From: Pleurotus ostreatus/Saccharomyces cerevisiae fusant
Lineage: Eukaryota; Opisthokonta
Length of the DNA stretch: 19,054 nucleotides
Assembly (NCBI GenBank): GCA_024196135.1
Contig: JAMQCK010000612.1
Coordinates: forward strand, 1-19,054
Direction of reading: 5' to 3'
The notes under the pieces are model-generated. The model did not search any database. It saw only the letters and a program-made list of their open reading frames with translations, and was not told the origin of the DNA. Positions 1 through 8,591 of this stretch are shown piece after piece. Position 1 is the first letter of the stretch; every line of letters starts with the position of its first letter. A program made the translations under genes and the position numbers.

Positions 1-688
1 AGAAATAAGGTGAGGCTGAACTAGCCCTTCCGAGACCACATATGCGACACGATCTCTCTGCGTTCTTTCGGGTGGCATCGCAACCTATAGTTTCGAGATA
101 GATAGATAGGTTTGCCACAGAGATATAGGTAGATGTGTCGTTTGGTGCTGCTCTCCGTCGAGGCAGATCTCCTTTTATATCGGAGCAGGCGCCCGCCCAC
201 GGCTAGGTGCTTCTCATCATAAAGATGTATTTCCGAAGACGCTGCATGGTCCAGCAAGATGCCAATTAGTCTGTTCAAGGTCAAAAAAGTATTCCATGAG
301 GCGCCGCGCAATTCGTCTTTATGGTCTTGCCACTGATGGTGAAGCTTCTGGGCGGGAGTGGGCACATGGGGTCACAATAAAGCTGTAGACTTCGTGATGG
401 TGTCGTTGGCAACACGGTGAATGCTGTAAGCGATAGGTTGTGCCGATCTTCGCATGTAATGCAGCGTCTATTGACGGAGTCAGCCGTCAAGAGCCAGCGG
501 AAGGACCAAGCACAGGTTCTAGCGCATCTGAGGTCAAAAGACCAGGGTAACAGTTGCACTGCCAACGCACCGCGCCCATGAGGGAAGGGTCCAACAGAGT
601 CACAACATGTCACAGCGGAACCATCGTCACGGCCCGCTGATCCGGCGGAAGCATATAAGCGCCAGGCCCTTTTGCCAGAAACCATGTC
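1..688. other. Left edge, no supported gene
   Basis: I see no gene I can support here. The minus strand has an open frame over 21-365 (about 114 codons, no ATG at its 5' end; it opens at a GTG) and a second over 281-685 that begins with an ATG at 685. Neither resembles a family I know, their frames do not join through clear splice sites, and the second is rich in scattered Cys and Trp as chance frames often are. A TATA-like stretch on the plus strand at about 653-659 lies 25 bases before an ATG at 684, but that frame (44 codons) ends at 818 inside the repeat array. An exon of a gene running off the left edge cannot be excluded. Confidence 0.4.
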
Positions 689-877
689 CGTCGAACACAA
701 GCCCAACTGGCTGCCACGGCCCCTTGAGTGCGCCGGACGTGTCGCCTCTCTTGGTGGACGCTTGCAATCTTTCTCTTTGAGACGAGGTTGTACGCGCTCC
801 GCTGCGGATGTCGAATGAGGAACAGACGTGTCGTCGTTTTCAGGTCACGGTAGACAGGTCGTCACTGTCGCCGTTGC

Positions 878-902
878 CCGGATTGTCGGGTAGGCAATCC
901 GG
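878..902. repeat. Inverted repeat, 8-bp arms, 9-bp loop
   Basis: CCGGATTG (878-885) and CAATCCGG (895-902) are perfect inverted arms around a 9-base spacer. The right arm is not preserved in units B and C, so the hairpin is specific to unit A. Confidence 0.6.
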
Positions 903-934
903 ACAGCGTCGGCGAGACCTGTCAGCGTTTGGGC

Positions 935-980
935 TGACCGCGGGTGGACACAACATCGTGGTCAACGAAGCCCGCGGTCA
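935..980. repeat. Inverted repeat, 10-bp arms
   Basis: TGACCGCGGG (935-944) and CCCGCGGTCA (971-980) are perfect inverted arms around a 26-base spacer. Each arm contains the CCGCGG palindrome, and a further CCGCGG lies about 17 bases downstream. The structure is missing from units B and C. Confidence 0.6.
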
Positions 981-1347
981 GTGGGCTTGTGTTCACCGCG
1001 GGCGCTTACGTGGTGCCGTAGAAGCTGCTCGCTCTTCTCATCGCCTCGGCGGTGGGACTGACAGCGGTGGAGGCGCTACGCTTGCGCTCGCAGCCACAAT
1101 CCTGTGCTACCAGTGATGTCTCTCGTCTTTGGGCGAGCGACGAAGGTGGTACATGTTTTGTGGCGTCGGCGTCGGCGAAGTACGAGATTGCTCGGGAGAA
1201 TGTCTTAGTAGCTGGTGCTCCTCTAGGACACCCAGCGAAAGGATAGGCTCTGCGAACGCTCCCTCGCGCTTCGTCGACACAGACGGCAATTTTTGGAACC
1301 CCCCTGACAAGCTCAGGTTTTATCGTTCGTCGGACGCGAGCTCAACC

Positions 1348-1972
1348 GGCTGCCATGGTACATTGCGCTGGATGTGTTGCCTCTCTCGGTAGGCATTTGC
1401 GGTTCTCTTCTCCGTGACGAGGCCGCTTGTGCTCTGCTGCGGCTGTCGTTAGAGGACCAGACGCGCGGCGTTGTTGACCAGACGGTAGACAGGTCGCCGC
1501 TGCCGCCGTTGCCTGGATTGTCGGATAGACATGCCTGCCAGCGGTGACGAGGCCTGCCCACGCTCGGGCTCACCGGGGGCTATTCTCTTGGGCTGTAGTC
1601 CGCGGCGGGTGGGCTCGCGTCCATTGCGAGCGCTTGCGCGGTGCCGTGGAGGCTGCTCGACATGTCCATCGCTTCGGCAGTGGCATTGGTAGTAGCGGAG
1701 GTGCTGCGCTCGCGCTCGCGGCCATGATCCTGCACCGCCAGTGATGACCCGTCCTTTGGCCGCGCATTGAAGGTGGTACATGAATTATGGCGTCGGCAAG
1801 GTACGAGATCGCCTCGCGGGAGAAGATATCTTTGTAGCTGGTCCTCTCGCAGACGACCAGTGAATGGATGCATCCTGAAGAAGCTTTCTCGCACTTTGTC
1901 GACACAGACGGCAATTTTTGGGAACCGCCTGACAAGCTCAGGATCTATCGTTCGTCGGACGCGAGCTCAACC
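1348..1972. repeat. Tandem unit B
   Basis: Middle unit, 625 bp. Its first bases and last 75 bases are nearly identical to the matching parts of its neighbours, while the interior is more diverged. A plus-strand frame stays open over about 1312-1545 without an ATG. The corresponding frame in unit C is broken by TAA after about 20 codons, so I do not call it coding. Confidence 0.75.
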
Positions 1973-2520
1973 GGCTGCCATGGTCCCTTACGCTGGATGT
2001 GTTGCCTCTCTCGGCAGACGCTTGCAGTCCTTAAAGGTTGCGTGCGCTCTGCTGCGGATGTCGTTTGAGGAACAGGCGCGCGGCGAATGTAGACCAACAG
2101 GTAGGCAGGACGTTGCTGCCGCCGTTGCCTGGATTGTCGGGTTGACATGCCGGCCAGCGGCGGCGAGGCCTGCCAGCGCTCGGGCTCACCGTGGGTTATT
2201 ATTTCGACGAATATAGCCCGCGGTGTGTGAGCTCATGTCCATTGCGAGCGCTTGCGCTCGCAGCCACAATTCTGTGCCGCCAGTGATGCTTCCCGCCTTT
2301 GGGGCGCGGCGGAGGCGACACAAGATTAGTGGCGTCGACGAAGTGCGAGATCGCTCGAAGAGATATCTTGGTAGCTTGTCTTCCTCGCGGAAGACTTGCG
2401 AAAGGATTATTTTGCCGACGCTTTCTTCCGCTTCGTCGACAGACGGCAAATATTTGGAACCCTCTTCCTCCTTCGGAGGTATCTTTACATTTGAGGTCAT
2501 CCGCGTCGGATGCAAGTAAT
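1973..2520. repeat. Tandem unit C, internally deleted
   Basis: Last unit, about 548 bp. Relative to unit B it lacks about 76 bp, with the junction at about 2251-2260 inside a GCGCTTGCGCTCGC stretch, which suggests deletion between short direct repeats. Its right end decays after the GGAACC motif at 2456, with only a faint match (CGTCGGATGCAAG, about 2504-2516) to the unit-end block. Confidence 0.7.
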
Positions 2521-2890
2521 GAAGGCGGGAATGACTAACCTTTGCACTCAAGCCTCTCCTCTAGGTGAGAATTCAAGGTCTGATTGCTCTGACAATTTTG
2601 TACCAGGGAATCGCTTGTCGACGCGCGACGCGATGCTAGCTCGCAGTGGCTGCTGCCTCGGGACTCGACGTCGTCAGTAGGAGCATATCTCTTGGAGCGG
2701 TGGCGAAGTCTCCAGGTAGTGAGGCCAATATCAATTTTGCTTGTATTCTAAGGACCCCATCGTATAAGGCGGTGGCGGATTAAACGTTCACGGAGGCGTT
2801 GGCATGATGTCTATCTAGTATCTATTCGTGTCTCGATGTTCAGAATATAAGAGAGGTGACGATGCTCGGGACGTCCGAGAGTCCGGCCCT
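2521..2890. other. Gap, nothing recognised
   Basis: This 370-bp stretch between the repeat array and the MFS stop codon should contain the 3' UTR and poly(A) site of the minus-strand MFS gene. I see no gene, tRNA or repeat in it. Confidence 0.5.
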
Positions 2891-5360
2891 TTACATGATC
2901 TTTCCCTCCGATGCCTGCTGCTCTAAGACCATGCGCGAGAACTTGCTGATCCTACGTAGCTTCGAGCCCCAGAAAAGCAGGACCTATAAATTAAGACGTC
3001 AGATTCGCAGGTCAGCTCGGGCTAGAAAGATCGTACGAAAGGAATAGGCATCAAGACAATGGCGACGAGCGCGAACAACGTATTGCCCCAGCGGTATCCG
3101 AGGGCGTCGAACATCTGCACGGTGAAGAGCGGGAAGGCGACGCCCATCATATTCCCTAAGATAATTGATAGGTAATTGCTGGAAATCCCGGGAGATGAGG
3201 ACGTACGCGCGAGACTCTGCCCAGCGAGCGCGGACGACGCAAAGGGGCCGTAACAATCGGCGAGGTACGAGAAGACGCCGTTGTAAATGACGAAGATGGA
3301 GATCGTGAACAGCTGTAAGTTCGACTCAGCATAGGTATCTATCAGTGCAGCTCCTTCCCAACGTACCACGATGCCGATCGCCTGCGCAACCCAAGTGACC
3401 GAGGGGTAAGAGACCCAGGCGTAGATAAACATAGAGATCGGTAGGAGGATCCCCGCTCCGCAAGCGCAATATAGACGCGCGTCGGCGCCGCGGACGGGAT
3501 AGTTCTTCCTGCGTACAGCAGTTAGAAAACGCTACAAGTTTGCAACGCTCGACGAGTACGTACTGGTACAGTTTCTCCTGATACAAGTTGATCGTCCACC
3601 CGATGACGGCGCCGATGAAGATAGTAACAAAGACGGTGCCAATCTGGCCGATGTTGAAGCCGTGGACGTCTCTGAATATGCCGGGGATCGACCTAGGGAG
3701 GGGCGAGTGAGCTGGGATACGCCAGGCGAACTAGTAGACATGACGCACTCGATCATACAATACAGAATGCCCCAGGCAAAGCCAACCCATGCCTGTCGGA
3801 CTTTGTATTAACATCGAAATTGGACTCGCAAACTCGGGTGTCGCACGCTAAAGGCCATGACGATGGGCTCAGTGACCAAAAGGTCTGCAGAATAACTTGA
3901 GTATAGACCGCTTCGCAGGAACGATCGGGGCACCTACAGATTGGGCGCGTGCTGGAAATGTAGATGAGCTGGCGAAGACTTGCCCGCTCGTCTTCAATGC
4001 GTGCGCGGTAGCGCTTGTCCTTGCTCTCCTTGCGCAGCTTCCTGGCCAAGCGCGTGAGGAGCACAGGGCTGCGGGTCTCGGACATGACGAAGGGGAGGAT
4101 ACAGATATAGGCGCCAGAGATACTACGCTTGAGTTCAACGACCAGGTAACTGACAGAAGAGCACGACGCACATCATCGAGATCCATTGAATCCACCGCCA
4201 TCCCAGATCCGGGTTCATCTCGACCCAGCCAGCGGCTACGGGCCCGAGACCAGTCGCACCAATGGAGGTGACGGAGAACAGCGCCATAGGGATCCCGCGC
4301 CTGTTGCAAGGGTTAGACTGCAAAGGAGAGCTTCTACAGAGTTTGAAGACTTACTCGGACGCAGACCAGATATCGGCGATTGTTCCACCGACCATCGTCT
4401 GCAAAAACATGAGTAAGATAGATCAAAGAATGTGAGGGTACTCACCGAGCCCGTCGACCCCGCCGCTCCCTGAATCAGACGGCCGATGAGCACCGTTTCT
4501 ATATTATTCGCGCTGCAAGGGCGGTAAGTGACAAAGCGAGGTCTCGCTGGCGCAGCGCACTGACAGAGCGATCATCAAGTGCATGAGGACGTAGATGACT
4601 CCACTGCAAAGGTATAGCGGCCTCCTCCCGAACTCCTCGCTGAAGGACGACGTAATGAGCGGCGTGATGCCGAATCCAACAGCGTATAAGCTGAGACCAG
4701 CGGTGGCTTGAAGCTGCGTCGCCTTGAGGTCGCGCAACATGCTCTCGAAGCCCATGTTGTACGTTCCGGCGTTCGACGCTGCGGTGCAGGTAAGCACGCA
4801 ATCATTCGGCAAAGTGTCATGCCCACCAGCCAGCAAGGTGAAGAAGGCCGCGGTGACGGTGATGAGCCACTTCTTCTTCCTGAAATCTGGATTAGCGCCG
4901 CATTGCTTGGCGTCCAGTCATAAAATACCTCGAGTAGTTGGCAGGATTACGAGGGTCGCCCTCCTCCCAGTCCACCTGGTACATCGTCAATCGATGCGGA
5001 GGACGGTGAGATAGTCCGACTCACGTACAACGGCTCCTCGAAACCTTCGAGATCCTTGTCGCCGCCAAGTGTAGCGCTGGCGGCAGACTGCCGAGTCTGG
5101 GTGGCATGGTCTGGGGAGTAGGGCCCGTGGTGATGATGGTGGTCGGGCGTATTATGATGATGGTGAGGGTGGCTAATGTGAGTCGTGAGGTCAAGCTCAG
5201 ACGCATGAGGCCGCGAGGAAAGATCGAAGCGAGGGTCGATGGTCTCGTGAATATCCTCAACGGACTTCACTGCCAGACCCTCCTCATTCGCCACCGGTCG
5301 CTGCACCTCCGCCTCCTTCACGTCGGCGGGCGTCTTCGCATCTGAACGTTCGTGCGACAT
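2891..5360 (-). CDS. MFS transporter, DHA1 drug:H+ antiporter-like
   Basis: Predicted 581-residue plasma-membrane multidrug/polyamine-type antiporter in 15 exons: 5025-5360, 4929-4975, 4827-4879, 4565-4778, 4446-4512, 4355-4398, 4172-4300, 3938-4122, 3847-3884, 3749-3792, 3564-3692, 3367-3508, 3207-3312, 3037-3155, 2891-2983. Every junction keeps frame, and introns are 43-56 nt class. The product has a long hydrophilic tail (residues 1-128) with 12 His in residues 61-85, then the pre-TM1 motif WEEGDPRNPANYS (115-127), the loop 2-3 motif GRRP (about 196-199), RLIQGAAGSTGS, SETRSPVLL in the central loop, INLYQEKLYQ, and the late motif ADCYGPFASSALAGQSLARN. These are hallmarks of fungal DHA1 carriers such as yeast FLR1/TPO relatives. 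The substrate cannot be read from sequence. The start is the first ATG of the open exon, with a TATA element 69-78 bp upstream. Introns of 48, 54 and 51 nt are stop-free in frame. Confidence 0.93.
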
Positions 5361-5428
5361 GCTGCTAGACGTGAAAGGGATTCGTGGGGAGAAGGGATGC
5401 GCAAGGCGCCTTAACCTCGCTCGCTCTG

Positions 5429-5438
5429 CATATATACC
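5429..5438 (-). promoter_or_regulatory. TATA box of the MFS gene
   Basis: On the minus strand the sequence reads GGTATATATG, a good TATA element, 69-78 bp upstream of the MFS ATG. This is a typical fungal spacing and fits a regulated, stress-inducible promoter (inference). Confidence 0.55.
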
Positions 5439-5454
5439 TCGATCGCTTCTCCCA

Positions 5455-5477
5455 GGCGCCTCCGACTCCGAGGCGCC
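5455..5477. promoter_or_regulatory. Perfect 8-bp inverted repeat, possible operator
   Basis: GGCGCCTC (5455-5462) and GAGGCGCC (5470-5477) flank a 7-base spacer, 95-117 bp upstream of the MFS ATG and just beyond the TATA box. A third GGCGCC lies at 5405-5410, between the TATA box and the ATG. A dimeric regulator site is plausible but not shown. Confidence 0.4.
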
Positions 5478-5526
5478 AGGCGTGTAAACAACATGGTGCC
5501 ACTAAACAACATTGGAGGCTGCTCGT

Positions 5527-5546
5527 TGTCCGTTCGAGATCGGACA
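5527..5546. promoter_or_regulatory. Everted CCG-N8-CGG repeat, possible zinc-cluster site
   Basis: TGTCCG (5527-5532) and CGGACA (5541-5546) are perfect inverted arms around 8 bases, 167-186 bp upstream of the MFS ATG. Fungal Zn2Cys6 regulators bind paired CGG half-sites, and this is the everted arrangement. The link to this gene is inference. Confidence 0.4.
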
Positions 5547-5778
5547 CGGGCAGTCTTTCCAGGCAAGCTCGGATTCCCACGGTTCGAAAAGCCCTGGTCT
5601 CGTAAACTCATCTCGTAAGGAAAGAAAAGAAAGATAGTACACAGGCCTCAGTCGCTGCTGCTTTCATTAGAACTTCTTCTTCAAACCCTGCGCCTCCTCG
5701 GCGTGGTCGGTCTCGAGCCCAGGCAGTCGTCACTTGTCGGCGAGTCTGTCCTCATTTCAGTAAGTCGCGAAGGGGATC

Positions 5779-8085
5779 TTAGAAGAGATCCTCACCCGGA
5801 CGCTCAGGCTCGTATGCATTCATATCTATCGCCGCCAGAGACGGAGTGGCAGCCCTAATTGACGTCGAGACCCTGCTCTTGACCTTCCTGGAAGGAGATC
5901 CCGCCAATATGGCCGCCGAGGGGCGTGAGCGGGCGGCCGCCGGAGTCTTACTCTTCGCGGGCGTTATGAGAGATTCTTCGCAAGCTCTGGCCTTCCTTGC
6001 AGCGTATACAGATAGCGGTACATCATCGTCGTCCTCTTCGCTGGAAATGACGTGGGGCTCTGCTTGAACCTTGACTGGAGTAGCGGGAATAGCCTTGTCG
6101 TCGATGCAGGATTGTGGGAGTGACGAGGGACGGATCGAAGTACGACGCTTCTTGGGCGTGCGTGGCATGTCGTCTTCGTCCTCGTCGCTTGAGTTGACGA
6201 TCAGTCTCTTCTTCGGGGTTCGCTGCGACCTCTTAGATGAGGGCGCCCTATAGCCATGTGCGCGGGTACTACGCCTAGGAGTTTGGGGCTGAAGATGAGC
6301 ATCCGTGTCCGACTGGACATCGGAATTCGCATCATTTGCAATAGGCGCCTTTGAAGGGGAAGCTGTTCCGTGCGTCTTCATAGAGAGCCTTTTGGCGATT
6401 GTCGCGCGCGGCGGAGGTCCCAGAGGAAGATTGTCTGAAGACTGTTTGTAAGAGACCAAACGGCACAGATAGGTAGAAGCCTCACCATCGGTGTCACTGT
6501 CTGCTTCATCGCCATTATTCTCGATGCGACGGTGGAGGCGTTTCGGCGTCGAGGGCCCTGTAAAGTAGCAGCTAAGCTAGGCACCCGTTGTCCACTGTCA
6601 CACAGCGAGCTCACCCGAAGCGCCAAAGACATCATCGAACGGAGAAGCGAGGTGGGCATGCTCTGCCGCGAACGAGCGGGAAGACCGCCTTGCTGGCCTC
6701 TGCAAAACCCCATCATCATCGTCATCACTCGTGTCAGAGGTCATGATCTGGAGAGAGGTAAGCTTGACGCATGGTGGCCGGGGAGGGACGCTCACAGTCA
6801 GACGACTGCCTACCCGCTTGGGCCGACGAGGAGTCTGAGGTGCATGGTCTCGCTCAGGCTCGGAGTCGGCGTTGGAGTCTGTGATCTCCAAGCCCTCAGC
6901 AGCATGCTGCGTTGGCTTTGGGAAAGAAGCGATTTCTGAGAGTATCGTGAGCCAATGCAGAGACGGATGTAGGAAGACGGTAACTCATACCGAGGGATGG
7001 GCTGCGAGCCTTGCCAGGTGGCACGGCTCGCCCGCGTCGCAGGCGCTGGAGTTTGTACTCTGGTTAACTGGTAGTGAGAAAGATTCGGGAACCATGTAGA
7101 AGGCGAGATGTACCCGATGCGTCCGAAAGCTCGTCGTCCCCAGAGCTGCCCTCTTCCTCAACTGGTTCTCCAGTGTCTTCGTCTTCCGCGGCATCATTCC
7201 CTACATCCTGAAGATCGTATTAGATGGCGATCTCGAACGAGCAAGTGATGTGTCTACTCGTGAAGCACTTGCCTCCCGATCAGGCTCCCTAACGTCCAAG
7301 TCGTCGTTGGCGCGGTCCGAATCTTCGGTCGCAAGTTCGATGGGCTCGGAGTCAGATACAAGCCAGTCGTCTTGCTCGTAGTCGCCTAGCAGGGAATACC
7401 GTCAGCCACTATGCCGACTTCCTTCGTATGAGTACTTAGGGGCCCACCTGCGTCAAACCCCTGCAATTCAGAATCGCTGAGCAGTGCTCCGACGTGTACA
7501 TAAACGTCACGATGCTTGAAAGATTCAAGCTTGGCTTCGACAGCCTCCTTGAATACGGGATACTGGAGAATGTGGGTTCGATTCTATTAGGGGCGATGGA
7601 CGAGGATCGGCTACGCACCATACAGCAGTAATTTCTTGTACTGATCCATCGCACATCTTCCTTCGAGCAGGAGAGGAGCTTCTTGCCAAACAATTCGTTG
7701 CGTTCCCTCTTGAAGGGGACCTGGAAGTCGTTGTAGCGGTTGTATACAAGTCGTCGCAGTCCCCGAAGGTATCTGGTGACTGCAGCGCCATAGTGCTGTT
7801 TCCCCTATTGTACAAAAGTCTTGTTCAATCCAGGCTTCAATCTTGACGTTGCGAATTCAGTCGCCTCACCGGATTCAGAGCATACACATCCCTAATCCAC
7901 AACAACATGCACTCGGGGAGCTCGTTGAAGGGTTTCCCGGCATGTACAGAGTCGCTTGACGACGGCTCATAGCGCATGCCGCCACCATCAGGACTGGTAT
8001 ACCATGACAATTCCGGGTCGGCTTCTACTTCGTCGAGTGTAAGGACAATGGGCGCGCGCCCGTCTTCCCACCGTGCCCTCGGCAT
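5779..8085 (-). CDS. Unrecognised nuclear-type protein, acidic/basic C-terminal half
   Basis: Spliced model of 613 residues in nine exons: 7870-8085, 7619-7804, 7448-7562, 7273-7385, 7114-7207, 6991-7059, 6615-6935, 6486-6557, 5779-6434. All junctions keep frame; intron 7208-7272 uses a GC donor. I do not recognise a family. The N-terminal 170 or so residues look folded, with a Trp- and Tyr-rich stretch (SWYTSPDGGGMRYEP) followed by a basic helical segment (AAVTRYLRGLRRLVYNRY). The rest is low complexity: acidic Ser-Asp-Glu clusters (SSDEDEDD, SSEEDDDD) alternating with basic TPKKR/TPRR motifs that look like nuclear-localisation and CDK-type phosphorylation sites. A chromatin or DNA-replication role is inference only. 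The start is uncertain: the frame stays open upstream to 8157. A donor at 7654 instead of 7618 would remove 12 residues and reads more naturally (KEDYPVFKEAVEAK). Confidence 0.75.
7208..7272 (-). other. GC-AG intron in the nuclear-type gene
   Basis: The minus strand reads GGGAG|GCAAGTGC at the donor and TCTTCAG|GATGTAG at the acceptor (65 nt). Using GC-AG keeps the frame (DRE|DVGND). Retaining the intron reaches a TAG three bases past the acceptor, and a GT donor 4 bases further on gives a shifted frame with an early stop. The donor matches the strong consensus expected of GC introns. Confidence 0.7.
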
Positions 8086-8591
8086 CAATGCGACAAGTGG
8101 ACAAAAGGAGAGATGCGCCGGCGAATTCCGGAGCGCGATCAACTCGTGGCCACACAATCACGTGCCCAAGTTGAACTTTCGGGCCAGCCCCGTCTTCTGG
8201 TCATTGGTGACGAAAAGCTCGATAAGCAGAGGCTAATCTACAGTCCGCGCCAAAGCGGTTGAATTGGGAGAAAATTCCTCGAACTTCGCAGTCAGGAGAG
8301 CGGGGCATAGCAAAATGCCAACTTGATCGTCAGTAACCCGCCATATCCTTTAGGGTGCAGTGGCGCAATTATCAGGCAGAACAACGAAGACACTGACTAT
8401 TGTGGTCTATGATAAGTAATACATATGTGCATCTCCTGTCCGTGCGAAAAGCTATACAATACGGTCCGTCTCCCCCACGGTGCGCTCGGTGATGGGAGCG
8501 CCCTTCCTGCATCTCCATCGCCAGCATCTCCCTCGCCGCCCTTTCACCTTCCACCCACAGCCTCCCTCACTGCCCCGACACGCCATCCCGC
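8086..8591. other. Gap between two minus-strand genes
   Basis: These 506 bp hold the TFIIE beta 3' UTR and the upstream region of the nuclear-type gene. The stretch 8500-8590 is strongly pyrimidine-rich on the plus strand. Minus-strand frames over 8086-8310 look partly protein-like (see findings), so an unrecognised 5' exon may lie here. I see nothing else. Confidence 0.5.

Larger units (their letters stand above)
709..1347. repeat. Tandem unit A
   Basis: First unit, 639 bp. It is the most divergent at its left end, with a 4-base insertion after the CCACGG block relative to the other units. It alone carries two strong inverted repeats (878-902 and 935-980). Sequence matching the end of a preceding unit (CGTCGAACACAAGCCCAACT) is visible just left of it, at 689-708, so the array starts mid-unit. 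Confidence 0.75.
689..2520. repeat. Degenerate three-unit tandem repeat array
   Basis: Three head-to-tail units of about 639, 625 and 548 bp can be aligned by eye. Landmarks recur in the same order in each unit: a block starting GGCTGCCA (709, 1348, 1973), a GTTGCC(C/T)GGATTGTCGG block (about 874, 1509, 2124), a CAGTGATG block (about 1111, 1739, 2281), and an ACAGACGGCAA block near the unit end (1279, 1904, 2440). The units differ by many substitutions and indels. I see no reading frame that stays open in the same register through all three, no long terminal repeats, no transposase or reverse transcriptase, and no clear target-site duplication. It looks like an old local duplication of non-coding or decayed sequence. 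A much-decayed exon-containing gene is the main alternative. Confidence 0.8.
5361..5778. other. MFS upstream region / 3' end of next gene
   Basis: This 418-bp gap holds the minus-strand MFS promoter (right of 5360) and the 3' UTR of the minus-strand gene ending at 5779. It contains a TATA element, three GGCGCC sites (5405-5410, 5455-5460, 5472-5477) and two inverted repeats described separately. I see no coding sequence. Confidence 0.6.

Noticed and set aside
21..365. Minus-strand open frame of about 114 codons
   Set aside because: It opens at GTG, has no ATG near its 5' end, no recognisable motif and no convincing splice partner. It is left as a note on the edge region.
684..818. Plus-strand 44-codon ORF with a TATA-like stretch just upstream
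   Set aside because: The TATA-to-ATG distance is too short for a fungal promoter, and the matching frame is not kept in the other repeat units.
1129..2068. Shared frame VDTDGNFW...PPDKLR in two repeat units
   Set aside because: The frame similarity follows from the near-identical 87-bp DNA block. Outside it the frames break by indels and stops, and the third unit does not keep it.
5520..5610. tRNA-like GTTCGA motifs
   Set aside because: The flanking bases do not form a T stem of five pairs in tRNA register, and no acceptor stem, D arm or anticodon arm is present.
6936..7113. A single 178-nt intron in the orphan nuclear gene
   Set aside because: It contains a 69-nt stretch (6991-7059) with good acceptor and donor that keeps phase, so two ordinary introns of 54 and 55 nt are the better model.
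7572..7592. B-box-like GGTTCGATTCT sequence
   Set aside because: It lies within a well-supported intron on the other strand, the stem bases do not pair, and no A box is found at the right distance.
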